Assembly: GCA_903867885.1 (NCBI GenBank) | Contig: CAIPTD010000041.1 | Coordinates: forward strand, 1 to 64,000 | DNA: 64,000 nt | Direction: 5' to 3' | Source: an uncultured Ferrovum sp. | GTDB lineage: Bacteria > Pseudomonadota > Gammaproteobacteria > Burkholderiales > Ferrovaceae | Shown here: positions 57,801 to 64,000 of the stretch, one piece after another | Layout of the letters: every line of letters starts with the position of its first letter | How positions within the stretch are numbered: the stretch's first letter is position 1 | The notes under the pieces: generated by a model | Seen by the model: the letters and a program-made list of their open reading frames with translations, nothing else | The model's database searches: none | Told to the model about the DNA's origin: nothing | Made by a program: the position numbers and the translations under genes

Positions 57801-58999
57801 GAGTAACTTAAGCCCATGGCATCCCGAACGTCACGCATCGTATCCTGTGCCAGTTTACGCGCGCGCTCACAACCATCTGCAAGTACATTTCTAACCGCTG
57901 TTGGGTCTTCTTGCAACATCAAAGCACGCTCACGAATCGGCGCCAGTTCATTCAGCATGGCATCTACCACCGGTTGTTTGCAGTCAAGGCAACCTATACC
58001 GGCTGTTGTACAACCTTCACGTACCCAGCGGCGCGTATCGTCATTGCTATACACCTCGTGTAAGGACCAAACAGGGCAGCGCGCAGGATCTCCCGGATCT
58101 GTTCGTCTGATACGCGCAGGATCAGTAGGCATGGTGCGTACTTTGCGGGTGATCTGCTCAGGGTCCTCACGCAACGAAATGGTATTGCCATAGGATTTAG
58201 ACATTTTCTGTCCATCTAATCCTTGCAAGCGTGAGGCTTCGGTTAATTTGGCTTGCGGTTCAACCAGAATCATCTTTCCGGAACCTTCCAAATAGCCAAA
58301 TACCCTCTCACGATCGGCTACAGTCAGGTTTTGACTGTCTGCTAACAATGCACGCGCGGCCTCAAGTGCTTCTTCATCACCCTGTTCGGTGTAGCGATTA
58401 CGCAATTCCATATACAGCTTGGCTTTCTTATTCCCCAGACGCTTCACGGCCATCTGCGCTTTTTCTTCAAAACCAGGCTCGCGGCCATAAAGGTGATTGA
58501 ATCGTCTCGCAATCTCTCGCGTGATTTCAATATGCGGAACTTGATCCTCGCCAACCGGAACGAGGTTTCCACGGTAAATCAAAATATCAGCGGCTTGAAG
58601 TAAGGGATAGCCTAAAAAGCCATACGTTGATAAATCGCGATCAGACAATTTCTCTTGCTGATCTTTATAGCTAGGCATGCGTTCCAACCAACCCAACGGC
58701 GTCATCATTGATAACAATAGATGCAGCTCGGCGTGCTCGGGTACTTTGGACTGAATAAAAAGTGTGGCTTGATTGGGATCCACGCCAACGGCTAACCAAT
58801 CGATCACCATATCCCAAATGCTCTGCTCAATCATTTGAGGATCATCGTAGTGCGTAGTCAAGGCATGCCAGTCGGCCACCATGAACAAGCACTCGTGCTC
58901 ATGCTGTAAGTGAATCCAATTCTTAAGCACACCGTAATAGTGGCCAAGGTGAAGTGCGCCCGTAGGACGCATGCCGGACAGAACCCGATCAGGATACAT
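57797..58999 (-). CDS. trpS: Tryptophan-tRNA ligase
   Basis: SGMRPTGALHLGHYYGVLKNW; KMSKSYGNTI. Confidence 0.98.
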   Translation of the reverse strand: MYPDRVLSGMRPTGALHLGHYYGVLKNWIHLQHEHECLFMVADWHALTTHYDDPQMIEQSIWDMVIDWLAVGVDPNQATLFIQSKVPEHAELHLLLSMMTPLGWLERMPSYKDQQEKLSDRDLSTYGFLGYPLLQAADILIYRGNLVPVGEDQVPHIEITREIARRFNHLYGREPGFEEKAQMAVKRLGNKKAKLYMELRNRYTEQGDEEALEAARALLADSQNLTVADRERVFGYLEGSGKMILVEPQAKLTEASRLQGLDGQKMSKSYGNTISLREDPEQITRKVRTMPTDPARIRRTDPGDPARCPVWSLHEVYSNDDTRRWVREGCTTAGIGCLDCKQPVVDAMLNELAPIRERALMLQEDPTAVRNVLADGCERARKLAQDTMRDVRDAMGLSYS

Positions 59000-59036
59000 G
59001 GCGAATCATGACTCCAAATTTCAAAAAAGTGTGTTT

Positions 59037-59699
59037 TCAGAGACCTACAATTAATGCAGCCAGATACAAAGTAGCGTAAAGCAATGGTCGCATCAACGTC
59101 TCTAATACATTGCCTGACAGCGCCAGAAGTAAAATAATAATCATGCTATAGCGCTCCAAGCCTTCCAACTGCATGGCCCATCGCACGGGCAAGGTACTGA
59201 CCAATATGCGGCCTCCATCCAGAGGAGGAATAGGCAAGAGATTAAACACCATCAAAATGGCGTTGATCTGCATGCCGGCTTCTGCCATTTGCTCGGCATA
59301 TAAACTCGCCGAGCCTGCCTCAGAAACCGAAACCAGACGCAGTACAATAGCCCATAAGAGCAACATCACAAAATTAGAGGCAGGGCCAGCTGCGGCAACC
59401 CAGGCCATACTGCTGCGCTTGTTCTTTAGACGACGAACATCAATAGGGACAGGCTTTGCCCAACCAATCAGGGTAAGAGGAGTATTGGTGATTCGACTGA
59501 AAACGAACAAAGCAAATGGAACGGCAAGCGTTCCGATAGGATCAACATGTTTGATAGGGTTAAGAGAAATACGACCCAACATACGTGCGGTGGGATCCCC
59601 CAAGAAATTAGCCACATAACCATGCGCTGCTTCATGTAAGGTGATGGCAAAAATGACAGGGATAGCCACCATTAAAATATCGATTAAAATTTCGATCAT
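59037..59699 (-). CDS. Site-2 protease (M50) family protein
   Basis: HEAAHGYVA; NLLPIPPLDGGRI. Confidence 0.93.
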   Translation of the reverse strand: MIEILIDILMVAIPVIFAITLHEAAHGYVANFLGDPTARMLGRISLNPIKHVDPIGTLAVPFALFVFSRITNTPLTLIGWAKPVPIDVRRLKNKRSSMAWVAAAGPASNFVMLLLWAIVLRLVSVSEAGSASLYAEQMAEAGMQINAILMVFNLLPIPPLDGGRILVSTLPVRWAMQLEGLERYSMIIILLLALSGNVLETLMRPLLYATLYLAALIVGL

Positions 59700-60328
59700 G
59701 CTGCCTCAAATCCAAAACTTGATAGGGTCCCGCGCCCTTCCCTCACGAGTATGGGTGCATCGCCAGACAAATCAACCACGGTGGTTAAACCAAAACCACA
59801 CGCACCGGAATCAATCACTAAATCCACTTTCCTTTCCAGTCTCTCTCGAATTTCTTCACCGTCCGATAGCGCCTGATCATCACCAGGAAGAAGCAAGCTG
59901 GTGCTCACCATAGGTTCACCCAACTCTTCCAATAAGGCCAAGGTCACTGCATGATCGGGCACACGTAATCCGATTGTGGCGCGCTTGGGGTGTTGCAAGC
60001 GCTTGGGGACTTCTTTGGTCGCTTCTAGCAAAAAGGTGTAACTACCCGGAGTATGAGCTTTCAGTGTTCGGTAGGTTTGATTATCCACTTTCGCATAACG
60101 TGAAATTTCGGCCAAGTCACGGCACATTAAAGTCATGTGGTGCTGCTCATCAAGCTCACGAATAGAACGCATCCGCGCCACAGCGTCTTTATCATCAAGA
60201 TGACAACCCAAGGCATAGCAGGAGTCGGTTGGATAGGCCACTACCCCACCTTGTCGCAAAATATCCGCCGCTTGGCGTATCAACCTTGCCTGAGGGTTTT
60301 GGGGGTGAATGGAAAAATACTGTGACAT
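59696..60328 (-). CDS. L-threonylcarbamoyladenylate synthase family (YciO/Sua5)
   Basis: GGVVAYPTDSCYALGCHLDDKDAV; PGSYTFLLEATKEVPKRLQHPKRATIGLRVPDH. ORF opens at 60346; MSQYFSIHPQNPQ start gives a TAATG junction with the upstream gene. Confidence 0.92.
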   Translation of the reverse strand: MSQYFSIHPQNPQARLIRQAADILRQGGVVAYPTDSCYALGCHLDDKDAVARMRSIRELDEQHHMTLMCRDLAEISRYAKVDNQTYRTLKAHTPGSYTFLLEATKEVPKRLQHPKRATIGLRVPDHAVTLALLEELGEPMVSTSLLLPGDDQALSDGEEIRERLERKVDLVIDSGACGFGLTTVVDLSGDAPILVREGRGTLSSFGFEAA

Positions 60329-61161
60329 TAAGTCCAGGCCTGCCAAACCGGCTTACAGATTGAGGGTAACGCAGCCAACCGCCCGGGTAAGGTAAAGCTT
60401 TCACCCGGGCCGTGATAATCCGATCCGCGCGAAGCCAGAAAGCCATAGTGCTGAGCATAATCAGCAAAGCGGTGCACTTGAACCTGAGTGTGATTACTGG
60501 TGACGACCTCTATTGCCTCGCCTCCCAGATTTTTAAAATCATCCATCAGGGCACGCAAACCAGCCGAACCGACCTTATAACGTCCAGGATGCGCCAGAAC
60601 AGCTATGCCGCCTGCTGCACGAATCCAAGCAATGGCATCTCCTAGCGCTGCCCAACGATGAGATACATAGCCGGGTTTACCTTTAACCAGATAGCGTTTA
60701 AATACCGCAGAGACATTCCTTGCTTTACCCTGGGCCACTAAAAAGCGCGCGAAGTGGGTACGCCCCACCATTTCATCTGAGCTGGCATAAGTTAGGGCGC
60801 CTTCAAAAGCCCCCGGAATCCCTGCTGCCGCCAGACTATCCCCCATTTTTTGTGCGCGTTCTAAGCGGCCGCCTCTGACCGCATTCAATCCTTGCACCAA
60901 ATCGGATTGCTTGGAATCAATATTCAGTCCTACGATGTGAACCGTGAGGCGATCCCAAGTGACTGAAATCTCTACTCCTGGGATCAAGCGGATACCACTG
61001 GCTTCGGCAGCGCATCGCGCTTCATCCAAGCCAGCCACGTCATCGTGGTCAGTCAGCGCCAATACATCTACCCCGCCCTTTATTGCCAGCGAAACAAGCT
61101 CAGAGGGAGAGAGAAGACCGTCTGAGACGGTGGAATGACAATGCAAATCAACGTTGCGCAT
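60328..61161 (-). CDS. PHP-domain phosphoesterase (YciV/RNase AM-like)
   Basis: VDLHCHSTVSDGLLSPSELV; LALTDHDDVAGLDEA; SDYHGPGE. Confidence 0.92.
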   Translation of the reverse strand: MRNVDLHCHSTVSDGLLSPSELVSLAIKGGVDVLALTDHDDVAGLDEARCAAEASGIRLIPGVEISVTWDRLTVHIVGLNIDSKQSDLVQGLNAVRGGRLERAQKMGDSLAAAGIPGAFEGALTYASSDEMVGRTHFARFLVAQGKARNVSAVFKRYLVKGKPGYVSHRWAALGDAIAWIRAAGGIAVLAHPGRYKVGSAGLRALMDDFKNLGGEAIEVVTSNHTQVQVHRFADYAQHYGFLASRGSDYHGPGESFTLPGRLAALPSICKPVWQAWT

Positions 61162-61276
61162 GGAAGTTCTACAAGAATGATTTCCTATTTTACCAGAGCG
61201 CTTGCCTTATCACTTGCCCCACTGCTTGATCGAGAGTTGTTGGACATCCTCTCGATTGGTACCGGATAATAGAAAG

Positions 61277-61819
61277 ATGACAACTTTTTTTATTGATTTC
61301 CTGCCTTTATTAGCCTTCTATGGCGCCTTTTGGCTAGGTGGAATCTACATCGCTACCGGGGTAGGCATTCTCACCTCCGCAATGTCGATTGCCTGGGCAC
61401 TTGGGCGACGCCATCCCATACGCCCTATGGCTTGGATCAGTTTTGCGCTGATCGTTGTATTTGGTGGCGCAACACTGATTTTGCATGATGAAACCTTCAT
61501 CAAATGGAAACCCACTGTTCTGTATTGGTTGTTTGCTACGGTTTTGATCTTGGGACCAAGGTTAATGGGTAAAAACCCTATCGCGATGCTTTTGGGCAAA
61601 GAATTAGAGTTGAGCGAATCCATTTGGGCCAAGGTCAATAATAGTTGGGCGTTTTTTTTTGCTGGCTTGGGCGTGATGAATCTAGTGATTGCTTACAATT
61701 TCGACACCACAACCTGGGCCACCTTTAAGGTATTTGGAACAATGGCTATGATATTGGTGTTTGTGATTATTCAAGGCATTTTTCTTGCCCCACATATGAA
61801 GAATGGCAAGGAAGACTAA
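61277..61819 (+). CDS. Inner membrane septation protein YciB/IspZ
   Basis: MTTFFIDFLPLLAFYGAFWLGGIYIATGV; NNSWAFFFAGLGVMNLVIAY. Confidence 0.92.
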   Translation: MTTFFIDFLPLLAFYGAFWLGGIYIATGVGILTSAMSIAWALGRRHPIRPMAWISFALIVVFGGATLILHDETFIKWKPTVLYWLFATVLILGPRLMGKNPIAMLLGKELELSESIWAKVNNSWAFFFAGLGVMNLVIAYNFDTTTWATFKVFGTMAMILVFVIIQGIFLAPHMKNGKED

Positions 61820-61823
61820 AATC

Positions 61824-62129
61824 ATGCAGCTCACGACAAATACTGTGTCCCTAATCGAATCTGCTCTACAAGCCGCACTTCAGCCGGTGCTGCTCGAAAT
61901 CCATGACGACAGCGCAAAACATACCGGGCACGCTGGAGCAAGAGACGGCGGAGGTCACTATCATATTGTCATCGAATCTTCGATGTTTGTAGGCCAAACT
62001 TTAGTGCGCCGGCATCGTCAGATATATACTGCCCTAAAGCCGCTGATGGGCGGTGCAATTCACGCTTTGGCCATTGAGGCCTTGGCACCTGGAGAGGCGC
62101 TAGAACAAACCGGTGATTCTTCGTCCTGA
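61824..62129 (+). CDS. BolA family protein
   Basis: HTGHAGARDGGGHYHIVIESSMFVGQTLVRRHRQIYTALKPLM...IHALAIEALAPGE. Confidence 0.92.
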   Translation: MQLTTNTVSLIESALQAALQPVLLEIHDDSAKHTGHAGARDGGGHYHIVIESSMFVGQTLVRRHRQIYTALKPLMGGAIHALAIEALAPGEALEQTGDSSS

Positions 62130-62165
62130 AATTAAGTAGCCCCTTTCAATACCAAAGGAAAATAA

Positions 62166-63023
62166 ATGAACGCAAAGCAAGCCCTGGCCTCTTTGGCCTT
62201 GATTGGAAGCACCCTTAGCTTGACGCTAATGTTTGCTCAACAAACCAACGCCCAAACCGGTGATCCCGCTCCTAGCGCATCCAGTTCAGCGGGTGCAAGC
62301 CTAGGGAACGATATCACCGTGAACGGCCATGTGATTTCAGCATCCTTGATCGATATGATTGCTAAATCGCAGACTGCGGGCGGCACACCCGATACCCCAG
62401 CCATGCGCTCTGATATCCGCGACCAATTGATCAATTTAACTCTGATTGCTGATGAAGCCGTTCGCCAGGGAATTGATAAGCAGCCCGATGTAGCGATGCA
62501 GCTTGAAGTACAACGTCAGCAAATTTTGGTGCGGGCTTTCCAGCAACACTATGCCAAAACCACCCAAGTAGACGATGCAGCCTTACGTGCCGAATATGAA
62601 AAAGTACGGAGCGAAATGGGTGAGAACGAGTACAAAGCACAACACGTACTCGTAAAAACCGAAGATGAAGCCAAGAAGATCATCGCTGATCTGAGTAAAG
62701 GTGGAGATTTTGACAAAATCGCAGCAGCACAATCATTAGATACCGGCTCCAAAGAAAGTGGTGGACATCTGGATTGGGCTGTTCCTCAGGCGTACGTCAA
62801 ACCGTTCAGTGATGCAATGACAGCGTTGAAGAAAGGCGAGTTTACCAAGACCCCTGTGCAATCACAGTTTGGATACCACGTCATTAAGTTAGAAGATATG
62901 CGTGCAGTCAAAGCGCCTTCTTTTGATGAAGTGAAAGAAAACTTACGTCAGCAGCACGTTCAACAAGACTTTGGCAGTGTAGTTCATGCCTTGCGTGAGA
63001 AGGCCAAGATCACCGGCATGTAA
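62166..63023 (+). CDS. Periplasmic parvulin-type peptidyl-prolyl isomerase
   Basis: Signal peptide; rotamase KAQHVLVKTEDEAKKIIADLSKGGDFDKIAAAQSLDTGSKESGGHLDWA...FGYHVIKLE. Confidence 0.95.
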   Translation: MNAKQALASLALIGSTLSLTLMFAQQTNAQTGDPAPSASSSAGASLGNDITVNGHVISASLIDMIAKSQTAGGTPDTPAMRSDIRDQLINLTLIADEAVRQGIDKQPDVAMQLEVQRQQILVRAFQQHYAKTTQVDDAALRAEYEKVRSEMGENEYKAQHVLVKTEDEAKKIIADLSKGGDFDKIAAAQSLDTGSKESGGHLDWAVPQAYVKPFSDAMTALKKGEFTKTPVQSQFGYHVIKLEDMRAVKAPSFDEVKENLRQQHVQQDFGSVVHALREKAKITGM

Positions 63024-63043
63024 TGTTCCTCTAAGACCTGCAC

Positions 63044-63059
63044 TACACGCTAGCGTGTA
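63044..63059. repeat. 16-bp perfect palindrome TACACGCTAGCGTGTA
   Basis: Direct reading; flanked by GACCT (63035-63039) and AGGTC (63066-63070). Confidence 0.9.
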
Positions 63060-63079
63060 TTGTTGAGGTCAGTCCGTAC

Positions 63080-63114
63080 AAAAAAGAGGCAGCGAATGGG
63101 CTGCCTCTTTTTTC
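63080..63114. terminator. Bidirectional intrinsic terminator
   Basis: AAAAAAGAGGCAGC-GAATGG-GCTGCCTCTTTTTT stem-loop between convergent genes. Confidence 0.93.
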
Positions 63115-63115
63115 T

Positions 63116-63979
63116 TTAGTAGTAATAAGGATCAGAGGGGGTGGGGCGCGTTTTAAATCTTTTATGACCCCAGAAGTATTGATCAGGTCGGGCACGGGCC
63201 TGAGCTTCAACGAAGGCATTCATGCGGCGCACATCCGCCTCTAAATTGTCAGTAGGAAAATGTTCCCATGCCGGGTGAAAGGCCACGGTATACCCTATGC
63301 AACCCGGCTCTTGCCACATCGTCACCGGAACCACTTTGGCCTTGGTTAAGCTCACAAGCCTTGGCAGAGTAGTGACTGTCGCTGCGGGGATATCAAAGAA
63401 CGGTACAAAGATGGAATCGCGATCACCAAAGTCCATGTCGGGTAAAAAATAGAGCCTTCTTCCCTCACGAATAGCGCGCACCATAGGCCGTAAACCCTCG
63501 CGTCGATCCAACATAATCACATCGCCTAAACGATCTCGAGAGTCTTGGATCACTTGATCGAGGATAGGGTTTTTATGCGGGGTAAAAAAACCTACCCCTT
63601 TAAATTCCATACCCATACGCGCCCCACCAATCTCCAAGCCCAACACATGCATGGCCAGAAAAATCACAGGCCCGTCTTTCACAGCTTCGTAATGATGCAC
63701 ATCTTTTAGCTGAACTCTTTTCTTAATGACTTCCGCAGGCGCAAACCACACCAGACCGAGCTCAAGAAAGCTTCGCACCAATGCCCGAAAATAATTGAGT
63801 TCAATCTTTTGGCGCTCAGCAACGCTCAGATGAGGAAAACAAAGACGGATATTGGTCTTAGCGGTGTGGGCTGCACGGGTTTGCATCACAATAGGACCGA
63901 TCAAATAGGCCAATCCATTCATCACACTTTGTGGCAAAAAATGAATGAGCCAGAGAAGAGTGATCCCAATGCGCATCAT
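63116..63979 (-). CDS. LpxL/HtrB-type lipid A acyltransferase
   Basis: LAMHVLGLEIGG; GLRPMVRAIREGRRLYFLPDMDFG; family composition. Confidence 0.9.
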   Translation of the reverse strand: MMRIGITLLWLIHFLPQSVMNGLAYLIGPIVMQTRAAHTAKTNIRLCFPHLSVAERQKIELNYFRALVRSFLELGLVWFAPAEVIKKRVQLKDVHHYEAVKDGPVIFLAMHVLGLEIGGARMGMEFKGVGFFTPHKNPILDQVIQDSRDRLGDVIMLDRREGLRPMVRAIREGRRLYFLPDMDFGDRDSIFVPFFDIPAATVTTLPRLVSLTKAKVVPVTMWQEPGCIGYTVAFHPAWEHFPTDNLEADVRRMNAFVEAQARARPDQYFWGHKRFKTRPTPSDPYYY

Positions 63980-64000
63980 GATGATTTAGGTTCGACCAGA

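Overview
The window appears to be a betaproteobacterial chromosome segment (inferred from gene content and order only). It falls into three parts. (1) About 0-7.2 kb holds a DUF1302/DUF1329 pair, a NarL/NarX-type two-component pair and a PAS-GGDEF-EAL protein with a degenerate EAL domain. (2) About 7.3-34.8 kb is an accessory methylated-amine catabolism island. A long minus-strand run encodes an APC permease, four sarcosine-oxidase-like NMG dehydrogenase subunits (mgdABCD), GmaS, MgsABC, a trimethylamine-dehydrogenase-type flavoprotein, a DgcB-like membrane Fe-S protein and EtfBA. A divergent plus-strand operon encodes a four-gene DUF3445/HODM-type dimethylamine monooxygenase set, a DMT-like transporter and small proteins. 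A second APC permease, a PuuD-like hydrolase and another GcvT-family protein follow. (3) About 35-64 kb is mostly housekeeping (map, glnD, def, mtnP-like, hpt, galU, ligA, zipA, smc, queF, dapC, dapD, dapE, prmB, rluB, scpAB, trpS, yciB, bolA, PPIase, lpxL) plus a small toxin/antitoxin-like pair. The most notable unexplained items are a gapless 63-bp conserved leader shared by the two permease genes, a 40-bp x3 tandem hairpin repeat at the end of the TMA operon, two small ORFs below the ORF-track cutoff in the dmm operon, and NarL-like 7-2-7 dyads. No CRISPR array, rRNA, tRNA or transposase was seen. All calls come from reading the sequence; no database search was run.
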